A stretch of DNA of 64,000 nucleotides from positions 13,768 through 77,767 of the forward strand of contig CAKTJX010000006.1 in NCBI GenBank assembly GCA_934569045.1. The letters are read 5' to 3'. The DNA is from an uncultured Oscillospiraceae bacterium (GTDB lineage: Bacteria; Bacillota; Clostridia; Oscillospirales; Oscillospiraceae). Position numbers and translations under genes: made by a program. A model generated the notes under the pieces. The model did no database searches and was not told the origin of the DNA. It was given only the letters and a program-made list of their open reading frames with translations. Positions 1-8,822 of this stretch are shown here, piece by piece. Each line of letters opens with the position of its first letter. The stretch's first letter is position 1.

Positions 1-1
1 G

Positions 2-661
2 CCCCTGCTGGCCACGGCGGCGGTGCTGGCGCTGAGCCTGGGCCTTTCCTACCGGAGCATCCAGGGCAATCTCAAAAGCACGGCCGCTGTGGAGCAGTCC
101 AGCGCCATGTACGCAACCATGGCGGCAACCCTGGCAACGGAAGGGGAGACGGCCCCCAAACAGACCTACCGCCCGGACCTGCCGGAGCTGGAGGACTGGG
201 CACGGGCCGTGCTGGAAAACGAAAAAACCTTTGAAAGCAAGACCTATGGCAAGGAACTGACCCTGGAGGAGTACACCCAGGAATACAGCCGCCTGGTAAG
301 CGCCCGCAGCTGCAAGGCTAGCCAGGCAACCCAGCTGGACCTGGACGGCGACGGCGGGCAGGAGCTCCTGATCCGCTTTGCCCGGGACGGTGCCACCGGC
401 GAGCTGACCCTGCTGCTGGGCCTGGAGGATGGGAAAATCATCTCCCAGGAGCTCTGGAGCCGGGGGGTCAATTTCCTGAACAAGGACGGAAGCTACTGGG
501 AGTACCAGCCGGGTTCCGGTGACGAACAGACCTGGGTGCGCCTCCACCGGGAAAACGGCGGCTGGGTCACAGAGCCTCTGCCGGACCACCCCGATTACCC
601 CAGCGAGGGGATGGAGATTATGGACTGGTACGATCTGGACAAGCCGCTGGATGATCAATAG
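2..661 (+). CDS. Partial membrane-anchored protein of unknown function (5' end outside window)
   Basis: The reading frame is open from base 2, so the start probably lies upstream; a GTG at 23 is the first in-window candidate. The first 20 or so residues are a hydrophobic Ala/Leu segment, consistent with a single membrane anchor, followed by a soluble acidic domain of about 190 residues. A DLDGDGGQELLIRF stretch resembles the calcium-binding FG-GAP type loop seen in extracytoplasmic proteins. I do not recognise a family and assign no function. It ends at a strong hairpin shared with the convergent lipoprotein gene. Confidence 0.6.
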   Translation, partial: PLLATAAVLALSLGLSYRSIQGNLKSTAAVEQSSAMYATMAATLATEGETAPKQTYRPDLPELEDWARAVLENEKTFESKTYGKELTLEEYTQEYSRLVSARSCKASQATQLDLDGDGGQELLIRFARDGATGELTLLLGLEDGKIISQELWSRGVNFLNKDGSYWEYQPGSGDEQTWVRLHRENGGWVTEPLPDHPDYPSEGMEIMDWYDLDKPLDDQ

Positions 662-669
662 TTGAAAAC

Positions 670-702
670 AATACATCCACCGGCGAAGCCGGTGGATGTA
701 TT
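670..702. terminator. Bidirectional terminator hairpin
   Basis: A perfect 15 bp stem (AATACATCCACCGGC with its complement) and a GAA loop lie between two convergent genes. The T-rich tail is better on the minus strand (GTTTTC), so it chiefly serves the lipoprotein gene. Confidence 0.75.
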
Positions 703-703
703 G

Positions 704-1354
704 CTATACACCTGTATCCAAAGACAAAATGCTCTCGCTCTGCCAGAAGCCTTCCCTGGTGTAGGGGTCAAAATTCAGCTCAACGCTGAGCAGCCGTCCG
801 TTTTCCTGGAAGGAGAAGGCGGCGAAATAGTGATCCTGGGTGCTGTCCGGGTCGTCAAAGGCCTCGTCAATCCGAAGAAGGATGCATTTGTCCGTCTTTT
901 CCAGGTAGCTGACGTGCTGCCACTGGAAGTTCAGCATCCAGGGCACATGGGGGCCGCCTGGATTTTTGGCGGAGTCATATTCCATGGACAGATTTTTGGA
1001 GCTGTCGCCGTCATAGAAGCGCTCGAAAAGAATCAGGCTGTCGCCGGCGCGCACCTGCTCCAGGGCGGCGTGGCAGAGCTCCAGGGCCTCCTCCGCCGTC
1101 AGGTCCTGCCCCTTGTAGGTGGGTTCCGGTGCGGTCTCCGGCACGGCGGCGGTCTCCGGTACGGTTGCAGCCTCCGGCGTGGCGGCGGTGACCGTGGGCC
1201 GCGTAGATGTGGCCGCTGCGGTGGTGTCCACGGTTTCCGCGGAAGCGGGAAGAGCCTGGGTGGCTGCGGCGCCTCCGGCTTTTCCACAGCCTGTCAACAG
1301 GAGACAGCAGAGAATACCGCAGAGAATGTGGGGGAGAAAGCGTTGACGTTCCAT
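704..1354 (-). CDS. Hypothetical lipoprotein
   Basis: The N-terminus is a short basic region, a hydrophobic core and a lipobox LLLTGC, so it should be lipidated and held on the outer face of the membrane. A Thr/Ala/Pro-rich linker of about 50 residues follows, then a globular domain of about 140 residues with no motif I recognise. I chose ATG 1354 because GAGGTG lies seven bases upstream; a GTG at 1363 is the alternative. It appears to be a single-gene unit. A secreted sensor or binding role is possible but not shown. Confidence 0.7.
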   Translation of the reverse strand: MERQRFLPHILCGILCCLLLTGCGKAGGAAATQALPASAETVDTTAAATSTRPTVTAATPEAATVPETAAVPETAPEPTYKGQDLTAEEALELCHAALEQVRAGDSLILFERFYDGDSSKNLSMEYDSAKNPGGPHVPWMLNFQWQHVSYLEKTDKCILLRIDEAFDDPDSTQDHYFAAFSFQENGRLLSVELNFDPYTREGFWQSESILSLDTGV

Positions 1355-1473
1355 ATCATTCACCTCGAAAAATCGTTTAATTTATGTGTCCTGTAGTAGA
1401 CTGTTCATGCAAAAACTTTGCTTTTACCTTGACCGAAAGCCCTGTTCTTGTTTAGGCTGGGCGCCTCCGGCGG

Positions 1474-1501
1474 GGAGCTTCTTGTCCCGCCAAGAAGCTC
1501 C
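1474..1501. repeat. Isolated hairpin in the gap 1355-1738
   Basis: GGAGCTTCTTG and its exact complement CAAGAAGCTCC are separated by TCCCGC. No T run follows, so it is not an obvious terminator. Nothing else is evident in this roughly 380 bp gap apart from upstream sequence of the lipoprotein gene. Confidence 0.5.
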
Positions 1502-1738
1502 GCAAGAATGCGGCTCAAGGAGCATTGAGGTGTTTGCTCCCGCTTTCCACAGCCATCCTCCTTAAGAATTCTTATCCACTTCCTTGGGGCAACCAGCTAT
1601 AACACGGACAGGGCTCTCGTCCGAAAGATGAAAAGAAAAGCTTTGGTGTATTCAAGCTTTTAAAGACATTCAAAAACCATCTCATTCTACACCTATTTTC
1701 ACCGAAACCCAAGAAAAAGTCAAGTTAAGAGTATATTA

Positions 1739-1776
1739 AAATCCCCTGGGCCGCACGGAAACGGTCCAGGGGATTT
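1739..1776 (-). terminator. Terminator of the uracil permease gene
   Basis: The 11 bp inverted repeat AAATCCCCTGG / CCAGGGGATTT is followed on the minus strand by TTTTAATA. It lies 16 bases after the stop codon. Confidence 0.8.
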
Positions 1777-1791
1777 GTTGTGGAGAAGGAA

Positions 1792-3156
1792 TTACTTCTG
1801 GGCGCGGCTGCCAAAGTTGACAACGGCGGTATCGCCCTGCTCGTTGGCACCGAACTCATAGTCCTTGCCGGGCAGAACAGCGTTCATCAGGATGCCCACC
1901 AGTGCGGCCACGGCCAGGCCGGACAGGCTGATGGTGATGGAGCCCACGGGAATCTGGATGGCGCCGGCGTAGTTGACACCCACGGCCAGACCCATGATCA
2001 TAGCGGCAATCAGAACGTTGCGGCTCTTGGTGAAGTCCACCTGGTTTTCCACCACGTTCCGCACGCCTACGGCGGAGATCATGCCGTACAGCACCAGGCT
2101 GACACCGCCCATGGTGGCGGCAGGCATGGCGACGATCAGGGCGGAGAACTTGGGGCAGAAGGACAGGACAATGGCGAAGTAGGCGGCCAGACGGATAACC
2201 TTGGGGTCATACACTTTGCTCAGGGCCAGCACACCGGTGTTCTCACCGTAGGTGGTGTTGGCGGGGGCGCCGAACAGAGAGGCCAGGGTGGTGGCCAGAC
2301 CGTCGCCTACCAGGGTGCGGTGCAGGCCCGGGTCTTCCACAAAGTTCTTGCCCACGGTGGAGGAGATAGCGCAGATATCGCCCACGTGCTCCATCATGGT
2401 TGCCAGAGAGATGGGCATGATGGTCACAATGGCGGTCAACAGCATGCTGTGGTCCAGGTTGCTGCCGAAGATGGATAGGGCGGTCTTATTCCACACAATG
2501 GGCAGGCCGATCCAGTCCGCCTGGCTTACCAGGGACACCAGGTTTTCCCGGGAGGCGGGGTCTACAATCATGGAGAACACATAGGAACCAACCACACCCA
2601 GCAGGATGGGGATGATCTTCACCATGCCCTTGCCCCAGATGTTGCAGCCAACCACGATCAGGATGGCCACCAGAGCAACCCACCAGTTGGCGGAGCAGTT
2701 GGTCACGGCGGAGCCGGACAGGGTCAGGCCGATGCAGATGATGATGGGGCCCGTTACGATGGGCGGGAAGTAGCGCATAACCTTCTTGGCACCGAACTGC
2801 TTGAAGAAGAAGGCCATCACCAGGTACACAAGACCCGCGCAGGCCACGCCAAAGCAGGCGTAGGGCAGGAGCTCGTCCCCGGTGCCCAGGGCCCGGATGG
2901 CATTGTAGCCGCCGATGAAGGCGAAGGAGGAGCCCAGGAACGCGGGAATCTTCCGCCCGGTGATCAGGTGGAACAGCAGGGTGCCCAGACCCGCGAACAG
3001 CAGCGCGTTGGCCACGTCCAGACCGGTCAGCGCGGGAACCAGCACCGTCGCGCCGAACATGGCGAACAGATGCTGTACGCCCAGCAGCAGGCGCTTGGGT
3101 GTGGCCAGGGTGCTGGCGTCATACACCACGTCATTGTTTGTTTCAGGAGCTGCCAT
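1792..3156 (-). CDS. uraA: Uracil permease, NCS2 (nucleobase:cation symporter-2) family
   Basis: Integral membrane importer of uracil with cation, feeding pyrimidine salvage. The 454-residue protein has the length and 12-14 hydrophobic segments of the family. The first-helix signature QHLFAMFGATVLVP and the later block LFGAPANTTYGENTGVLALS are diagnostic of the uracil branch rather than the xanthine or purine branch. Glu in the GENTG block and Glu in the MEHVGD block correspond to substrate-site residues of UraA. It stands alone with its own terminator. I found no convincing PyrR-type attenuator in the upstream gap. Confidence 0.9.
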   Translation of the reverse strand: MAAPETNNDVVYDASTLATPKRLLLGVQHLFAMFGATVLVPALTGLDVANALLFAGLGTLLFHLITGRKIPAFLGSSFAFIGGYNAIRALGTGDELLPYACFGVACAGLVYLVMAFFFKQFGAKKVMRYFPPIVTGPIIICIGLTLSGSAVTNCSANWWVALVAILIVVGCNIWGKGMVKIIPILLGVVGSYVFSMIVDPASRENLVSLVSQADWIGLPIVWNKTALSIFGSNLDHSMLLTAIVTIMPISLATMMEHVGDICAISSTVGKNFVEDPGLHRTLVGDGLATTLASLFGAPANTTYGENTGVLALSKVYDPKVIRLAAYFAIVLSFCPKFSALIVAMPAATMGGVSLVLYGMISAVGVRNVVENQVDFTKSRNVLIAAMIMGLAVGVNYAGAIQIPVGSITISLSGLAVAALVGILMNAVLPGKDYEFGANEQGDTAVVNFGSRAQK

Positions 3157-3646
3157 ACATTAACATCCTTTCTATTCGCAAAAAAAGAGGGAAGAAGGAC
3201 TTTTGCATTTCCTCCTCTCCTCTCCTGCGTTTTATCCCTGTCAGTATACTCGCTGAGGCCCCAAAATGCAAGAGATTCCGCCCTGGGAATCGTTCAAAAT
3301 ATGAATAGAATGTGACGGATTTTTTGTGAAAAATGATTAATCCCCCTGTTTCCGCCCGAAAAGGGCTGGCTTTCCCTGGAAATGTATACAGAAGAAAGGA
3401 ACAGAAAATGCACAGCGGAATTAGAGCTCTGTCATATGCCGTAAATACTGCAAAAGGCCGTAAATAAAAAATACGGCCCGAAACAACCGGCGAACCGTAC
3501 AAACTTGCAAATAGAAGCTGATGATATATGTACATAATGACGAAGATAAGAGAGAAAATAGAGGATTATACGGAATATTTAAGGCTACATACGCAATATG
3601 TCCGTAAACAAATGTCCCTGGTGAGAAATCTAGTGCAATTTTTACC
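3157..3646. other. Intergenic region between uraA and the TAXI gene
   Basis: About 490 bp, noticeably A+T-rich, with no credible ORF. It contains the small inverted repeat GGCCGTA / TACGGCC near 3456-3478. It must hold the uraA promoter, but I could not place it with confidence. Confidence 0.5.
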
Positions 3647-3675
3647 TTGAAAAAATGCAAAATATGTGGTATCAT
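3647..3675 (+). promoter_or_regulatory. Sigma-A type promoter of the TAXI gene
   Basis: TTGAAA and TATCAT are separated by 17 bases, about 50 bases upstream of the TAXI start codon. Confidence 0.7.
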
Positions 3676-3724
3676 TCCACCATGAAGTTTTTGGACCCCC
3701 AAAAACATAAAGGAGGAAATCAAT

Positions 3725-4693
3725 ATGAAACTGAAGAAGCTGTTCACTCTGGCCCTGACCACGGCCTTAACGCTTTCCTTGGCTGCCTGCGGCGGCTCTG
3801 CTTCCGCCTCCAAGATGACCATGGGCACCGGCGGCTCTGCCGGTACATACTACGGCTACGGCGGCGTGCTGGGTCAGTACATTAAAAATAAAGCGGGCAT
3901 CGATGTAACCGTCGTTGCCACCGATGGCTCCAAAGCCAATATCCAGGGCATCCAGTCCGGCGACTATCAGCTGGGCACCGTCCAGTCCGATGTCATGTCC
4001 TACGCCTGGGAGGGCGCCCGCTCCTTTGAGTCCACCGGCAAGGTCGATTCCTTCCGCGTGGTGGCCGGCCTCTATGCCGAGTCCGTCCAGCTGGTAACCA
4101 TGGACCCCAATATCAAGTCCGTCGCGGACCTGAAGGGCAAGACCGTTTCCATCGGTGCCCCCAGCTCCGGCGTGTACTTCAACGCCATGGACGTCCTGAC
4201 TGCCGCGGGCCTCACCGAGAATGATATCAAGGCCCAGTACCAGAGCTTCGCGGACAGTGCCGATGCCCTGAAGGACGGCAAGATTGACGCTGCCTTCATC
4301 GTGGCCGGTGCTCCCACCCCCGCCATCACCGAGCTGTGCACCACCAATTCCGCGTACCTGGTTCCCATTGACGGCGAGATTGCCGATGCCATGATGGCCG
4401 CCTGCCCCTTCTACACCCTCTACACCATCCCCGCCGGAACCTACCCCGGACAGGACGCTGATGTGACCACGGTCACCGTCAAGGCAACCCTGATCGTCTC
4501 CACTAGCGCTTCCGAGGATGATGTGTACAACCTGACCAAGGCCATCTTCGACAACGCCGCCGACATTGCCAAGGAAAACGGCAAGGGCGCGGAGCTGAGC
4601 CTGGACAATGCCACTTCCGGCATGACAGCCCCCTTCCACAAGGGTGCCGCCAAGTACTTCGCCGAAAAGGGCATCACTGTAGACGCACAGTAA
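3725..4693 (+). CDS. TRAP transporter TAXI-family solute-binding lipoprotein
   Basis: Extracytoplasmic binding protein of a TRAP-type secondary importer. The signal sequence ends in lipobox LSLAAC, so it is lipid-anchored. The mature domain begins with MTMGTGGSAGTYYGYGG, matching the conserved start of TAXI proteins, and continues with GIQSGDYQLG and the VADLKGKTVSIGAPSSGV block seen in that family. Length 322 is normal. AAGGAGG lies upstream of the ATG. Its partner is the fused TRAP permease downstream, separated by 374 bp that holds a palindromic repeat. The substrate cannot be read from sequence; TAXI systems often move organic acids or glutamate-like solutes. Confidence 0.9.
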   Translation: MKLKKLFTLALTTALTLSLAACGGSASASKMTMGTGGSAGTYYGYGGVLGQYIKNKAGIDVTVVATDGSKANIQGIQSGDYQLGTVQSDVMSYAWEGARSFESTGKVDSFRVVAGLYAESVQLVTMDPNIKSVADLKGKTVSIGAPSSGVYFNAMDVLTAAGLTENDIKAQYQSFADSADALKDGKIDAAFIVAGAPTPAITELCTTNSAYLVPIDGEIADAMMAACPFYTLYTIPAGTYPGQDADVTTVTVKATLIVSTSASEDDVYNLTKAIFDNAADIAKENGKGAELSLDNATSGMTAPFHKGAAKYFAEKGITVDAQ

Positions 4694-4764
4694 AAATGCA
4701 AATCAACCGTTGAAATATTCCCAATGTCACGGATATTTTAGAGCGTTTTAAAACTTTTGAGCCT

Positions 4765-4866
4765 CGTAGGGGCGGCTATTAGCCGCCCGGAAGGTATCGA
4801 AAGTGGACTGTGAAGACCAAACGCGCAAGCCCGGTTGTTTCCGGGCGGCTAATAGCCGCCCCTACG
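4765..4866. repeat. MITE-like palindromic repeat, copy 1
   Basis: Perfect 26 bp terminal inverted repeats at 4765-4790 and 4841-4866 (outer sequence CGTAGGGGCGGCTATTAGCC) enclose about 50 bp. Each arm is itself nearly palindromic. A homologous copy is at 15306-15406, and both share the interior string CAAACGCGCAA. It lies between the two TRAP genes and codes for nothing. Confidence 0.85.
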
Positions 4867-4913
4867 GGCCCTCAGTTTTTGATTCACATTGTCACATTGA
4901 AAGAAAAGACTTT

Positions 4914-4946
4914 GGGTGCGTTGCAAAAAAGCTTTGCAGCGCACCC
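4914..4946. repeat. Hairpin between the TRAP genes
   Basis: GGGTGCGTTGCAAA pairs with TTTGCAGCGCACCC (one G-T wobble, five-base loop). It is followed by GGCCAAATTTTAAT, so it might act as a weak terminator or an mRNA processing site between binding protein and permease. Confidence 0.5.
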
Positions 4947-5067
4947 GGCCAAATTTTAATCGTCCCGAAGGGACATCATTCAAGTCCCCGCCGGGAACGC
5001 CGAAGAAATTGCGTGAGAGGGCCATTTCTTCAGCGCTTCCGTATCCCATGTTCAGGAGGTAATCGCA

Positions 5068-7011
5068 ATGAGCCTGTTCAAGAAGAAAACAAAAGAGGAG
5101 CCCATGGACCTGGACTCCGTAATGAAAAAGTATGACCGGGAGTCCAATGTCCGCATCTGGGAGGGTACGCCCCGGATTGTGGTCAATGTGATTTTGGCTC
5201 TTTTCTCTCTGTTCTGCCTGTATGTGACCCTGTTTGCCAGCTGGCTGGAGGAGCTGCGGCTGACCACCTTCGTGGCCTGGATCGTGTTCCTGGGCTATCT
5301 GGTATTTCCAGCGAAAAAGAGCCACCAGAGGGTCAACCACATCCCCTGGTATGACATCGTTCTGATGGTCCTGGGAACTGGCGCGTTCCTCTACTATGCC
5401 TTCAACGCCAAGGCCATCATCCAGCAGGGCAGCATCTTCCAGGACTATCAGATCGTCATTGGCATCATCGGTGTTCTGGCCCTGGCAGAGGTGTGCCGCA
5501 GAAGTGTGGGCCTGCCCATCCTGATTGTGGCCGGGTGCTTCCTGGTCTATGCCCTGACCGCCGGACTCTCCAACCCCTCTCTTTGGGGCAAGCTGAACTA
5601 TACCATCCGGTATCTGTTCTACGGCAAGGAGGGCGTGCTGGCAACCCCCATTAACGTGTGCTCGAAATTTATTGTGGTCTTCATCGTCTTCGGCGCGTTC
5701 CTGGAGCGCACCGGCATTGCTGATTACTTTATCCAGATGGCAAACGCTCTGGTTGGTAGATTTTCCGGCGGCCCCGCCAAGGTGGCCGTGGTGGCAAGTG
5801 CTCTGCTTGGCGTGGTGTCCGGCTCCTCTGTTGCCAACACTGTGGGCTCCGGCTCCGTCACCATTCCGCTGATGAAGGAGGCGGGCTATAAGCCGGAATT
5901 CGCCGGGGCCACCGAGGCCGCCGCCTCTACCGGAGGCCAGATCATGCCCCCCATCATGGGCGCCGCCGCCTTCCTGATGGCGGACTATGTGCAGCTGCCC
6001 TACGGTCAGATCGCCCTGAAGGCGGTGCTGCCTGCCCTGCTGTACTTCACCGGAATTTTTATCTCCGTCCACCTGGAGGCCAAAAAGCTGGGCCTGAAGG
6101 GCCTTCCCAAGGAGCAGCTGCCCAAGCTCCTGCCTCTGCTGAAAAAGAGCTATCTGATGCTGCCCCTGCTTCTGCTGATCTACCTGGTCAGCACCAGCCA
6201 GAAGAGCATCCAGTACGCCGCCGCTCTGGCCATCGTGGCCTGCATTGTGGTGACCATGTTCAGCCGGGAGACCCGCATCACCCCCATGCGCCTGTTGGAG
6301 GCGCTGGCAGCCGGCGGTCAGGGCTCCGTCACTGTCGCCGCCGCCTGCGGCATCGCGGGCGTTATCGCGGGCACCATTACCATGACGGGCCTTGCCAATG
6401 TCATTATCAACGCCATCGTGGTTCTGGCGGGCAACAGCGTTCTCATCGCCCTGTTCCTGACCATGATCTGCTGCATCGTCCTGGGCATGGGCGTGCCCAC
6501 CACTGCCACCTACTGCATCATGGCGGCCACCTGCGCGCCCATCCTGGTTCGCATGGGCGTTCCTCTGGTTGCGGCCCACTTCTTCGTGTTCTATTTCGGC
6601 ATCGTGGCGGACCTGACGCCCCCGGTGGCCCTGGCGGCCTATGCCGGTTCCGCCATCGCCCAGGCCAACCCCATGAAGACGGCTCTGGAGGCCACCAAGC
6701 TTGCCATCGGCGCGTTCATCGTGCCTTACGCCTTCGCCATGAGCCCCTCCATGCTGCTGATTGATACTACGGTGCTGGATGTGGTGCTCATCACGGTCAC
6801 TTCTCTCATCGGCATCGCCTCGGTGGCTGCCGCCATGGAAGGGTATCTCATCGGTAAGCTGAACTGGTTCCGCAGAGGCCTGGCCCTGGTGGGCGGCCTG
6901 ATGATGATTTACCCCGGCCACACTACCGACCTCATCGGCATCTGCCTGTCCGGCATTGTCGTGGTGCTGTGCGTTGTGGAACGGAAAAAGGCTGCCGTGA
7001 AGGCTGCGTAA
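5068..7011 (+). CDS. TRAP transporter fused permease (DctQM type, TAXI-associated)
   Basis: Large membrane permease in which the small 4-helix DctQ-like and large 12-helix DctM-like parts are fused, as is usual for TAXI systems. The first 60 residues are cytoplasmic and charged. Many hydrophobic segments follow, with the DctM signatures VASALLGVVSGSSVANTVGSGSVTIPLM and GGQIMPPIMGAAAFLMADY, and later MGVPTTATYCIM. Length 647 is typical. CAGGAGGT lies nine bases before the ATG. It imports the solute delivered by the TAXI lipoprotein using an ion gradient. A strong terminator follows. Confidence 0.92.
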   Translation: MSLFKKKTKEEPMDLDSVMKKYDRESNVRIWEGTPRIVVNVILALFSLFCLYVTLFASWLEELRLTTFVAWIVFLGYLVFPAKKSHQRVNHIPWYDIVLMVLGTGAFLYYAFNAKAIIQQGSIFQDYQIVIGIIGVLALAEVCRRSVGLPILIVAGCFLVYALTAGLSNPSLWGKLNYTIRYLFYGKEGVLATPINVCSKFIVVFIVFGAFLERTGIADYFIQMANALVGRFSGGPAKVAVVASALLGVVSGSSVANTVGSGSVTIPLMKEAGYKPEFAGATEAAASTGGQIMPPIMGAAAFLMADYVQLPYGQIALKAVLPALLYFTGIFISVHLEAKKLGLKGLPKEQLPKLLPLLKKSYLMLPLLLLIYLVSTSQKSIQYAAALAIVACIVVTMFSRETRITPMRLLEALAAGGQGSVTVAAACGIAGVIAGTITMTGLANVIINAIVVLAGNSVLIALFLTMICCIVLGMGVPTTATYCIMAATCAPILVRMGVPLVAAHFFVFYFGIVADLTPPVALAAYAGSAIAQANPMKTALEATKLAIGAFIVPYAFAMSPSMLLIDTTVLDVVLITVTSLIGIASVAAAMEGYLIGKLNWFRRGLALVGGLMMIYPGHTTDLIGICLSGIVVVLCVVERKKAAVKAA

Positions 7012-7024
7012 AGTATTTTAACTT

Positions 7025-7076
7025 AAAAAACGCCATTGCCATTGTCTGTCCGCGGACTTCGGCAATGGCGTTTTTT
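7025..7076 (+). terminator. Rho-independent terminator of the TRAP operon
   Basis: AAAAAACGCCATTGCC and GGCAATGGCGTTTTTT form a 16 bp symmetrical stem ending in seven T residues. Confidence 0.9.
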
Positions 7077-7140
7077 TAGAGCGCGTTTAGAGATGAAAGT
7101 GATATCCTCTTTCTCAAAAAGGAAAGAAGGACAGAAGCGT

Positions 7141-7986
7141 GTGAAACAACGGAAAAATTGGGTTCGCTGGGCATTTTTGCTTCCGAACCTTCTGGGGGTG
7201 ACGGTGTTTGCCCTGATTCCCATGGTGCAGGTGCTCCTGGGGGCCTTTCGGACCGCCATCGGCGGACGGTGGGTGGGGCTGGAAAATTTTCGCACGGTGC
7301 TTGCCAACCGGGCCTTCCGGCTGGCGGCCTGGAATACGGGGCGGTTTATGCTGGTCTGTGTGCCGCTGCTGCTGTGCCTCTCTCTGGCGCTGGCCATGGG
7401 ACTGCGGCGGGCCTGGGCCGGGGGACGGCTGCGCAGCGCCTTTTTGCTGCCCATGGCCGTCCCGGCGGCCTCCGTGGTGCTGGCCTGGAAGCTATTATTC
7501 CACGAAAACGGTCTGGTGAACGGGGCCCTGGATGCTCTGGGCCTGCCGGGGGTGGACTGGATGGGCTCCGGCGCTTCCTTCTGGATGCTGGTGATCAGCT
7601 ATCTCTGGAAGAACCTGGGCTATACCGTGGTGCTCTGGACCGCTGCCCTGGGGGCCATCCCGGAGAGCATCTATGAGGCGGCCCAGATGGACGGAGCCAA
7701 CGGGGCGGCCTGCTTTCTCTGGATTACCCTGCCGAACCTCAAGGGCAGCGCCTATTCCATTGGTGTGCTTTCCTTGCTCAACTCCTTCCGGGTGTTCCGG
7801 GAGGCCTGGCTGGTGGCGGGGGATTACCCCCAGGAGCAGATGTACCTATTGCAGCATCTCTACAACAATTGGTTCCGGGCCCTGGACTATGACAAAATCG
7901 CCGCGGCCTCCGTGCTGACAGGCGGCATCGCCCTGGTGCTCATTTCGCTTCTGCGGCGGCTCTGGGACCGGGAGGGAGAAGAATGA
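7141..7986 (+). CDS. Carbohydrate-type ABC transporter permease (MalF/UgpA-like)
   Basis: Inner-membrane permease of a sugar-type ABC importer. Six hydrophobic segments are visible, with the cytoplasmic EAA loop ESIYEAAQMDGANGAACFLWITLPNL, which docks the ATPase. I chose GTG 7141 because AAGAAGGA lies about nine bases upstream and the product then starts VKQRKNWVRWAFLLPNLLG, typical of the family; ATG 7093 is an alternative. Its stop overlaps the next start (ATGA). It heads a seven-gene block that also contains an efflux-type adaptor, a two-component system and a binding protein, but no ATPase gene. Confidence 0.85.
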   Translation: MKQRKNWVRWAFLLPNLLGVTVFALIPMVQVLLGAFRTAIGGRWVGLENFRTVLANRAFRLAAWNTGRFMLVCVPLLLCLSLALAMGLRRAWAGGRLRSAFLLPMAVPAASVVLAWKLLFHENGLVNGALDALGLPGVDWMGSGASFWMLVISYLWKNLGYTVVLWTAALGAIPESIYEAAQMDGANGAACFLWITLPNLKGSAYSIGVLSLLNSFRVFREAWLVAGDYPQEQMYLLQHLYNNWFRALDYDKIAAASVLTGGIALVLISLLRRLWDREGEE

Positions 7987-8822
7987 AGAAAGCGTTTTTA
8001 TTTTTATTGCTGGCCGTTGCGGCGTTGGCAGTGCTGCTGCCGGTGTGGGTGGCGGTGACCGGGGCTTTTTCCGCCTCCTGGGAGCTGACGGAATACTTGC
8101 GCCCGGTGCTGGGGGGCGGTCAGGGCTTTGCCCATTGGAGCCTGCTGCCCCAGAGCCCCACCCTGCGCTCTCTGGTGGAGGTGCTGCTGGACAGCCCCGC
8201 CTTTTTTACCATGTTCTGGAATTCCGTAGCCATCGCCTTGGGAATTCTGCTGGGGCAGCTGCTTCTTTCCGTCCCGGCGGCCTGGGCCCTGGCAAGGCTC
8301 CATCTCCCCGGCGGGCGCAGGCTCCTGGGGCTCTATATGGCCCTAATGCTGCTGCCCTTCCAGGTGCTCATGTACCCGGAGTATCTGGTGCTGAAGGGCC
8401 TGGGGCTTCTCAATACCCTGTGGGCCGTGATCCTGCCGGGAATTTTTTCCGCCTATCCCGTATTCCTGCTGAGCCGATTCTTTACGGCCATCCCGGAGGA
8501 AATTTTGGAGGCGGCGAGACTGGACGGGGCGGGGGAATTCCAGATTTTCCGGTATATCGCCCTGCCCTTGGGGGTTCCGGGGCTGGTAAGCGTTGGAATT
8601 CTGAACTTTTTGGATGCCTGGAACCTGATCGAGCAGCCCATGACCTTTTTGAAGGACCGGGCGCTGTGGCCCCTGTCCCTGTTCCTGCCGGAAACCACCC
8701 TGGCGGACGCGGGGCTGGGCTTTGCGGCGGCGTTTTGTATGCTGCTTCCGGCACTTCTGCTGTTCGGCCTGTGCCAGGATGCGTTGGAGCAGGGGATTGC
8801 CCTGCCGGGAGGAAAAGAATGA
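7983..8822 (+). CDS. Carbohydrate-type ABC transporter permease (MalG/UgpE-like)
   Basis: Second permease of the same importer. It has six hydrophobic segments and the EAA loop EEILEAARLDGAGEFQIFRYIALPLG. GGGAGG precedes the ATG, which overlaps the previous stop by four bases, indicating translational coupling. Length 279 is normal. With its partner it would form the translocation pore. The ATP-binding subunit must be supplied from elsewhere, for example a shared MsmK-like ATPase (inference). Confidence 0.85.
   Translation: MKKAFLFLLLAVAALAVLLPVWVAVTGAFSASWELTEYLRPVLGGGQGFAHWSLLPQSPTLRSLVEVLLDSPAFFTMFWNSVAIALGILLGQLLLSVPAAWALARLHLPGGRRLLGLYMALMLLPFQVLMYPEYLVLKGLGLLNTLWAVILPGIFSAYPVFLLSRFFTAIPEEILEAARLDGAGEFQIFRYIALPLGVPGLVSVGILNFLDAWNLIEQPMTFLKDRALWPLSLFLPETTLADAGLGFAAAFCMLLPALLLFGLCQDALEQGIALPGGKE

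Noticed and set aside
3157..3724. Pyrimidine (PyrR) attenuator or a purine riboswitch near uraA
   Set aside because: I found only a small GGCCGTA hairpin. No conserved binding motif or competing terminator pair could be supported.
4849..6921. 690-codon open frame on the minus strand opposite the TRAP permease
   Set aside because: It is antisense to a well-recognised permease. Its product is low-complexity (Gly/His/Gln-rich), typical of shadows in G+C-rich genes.
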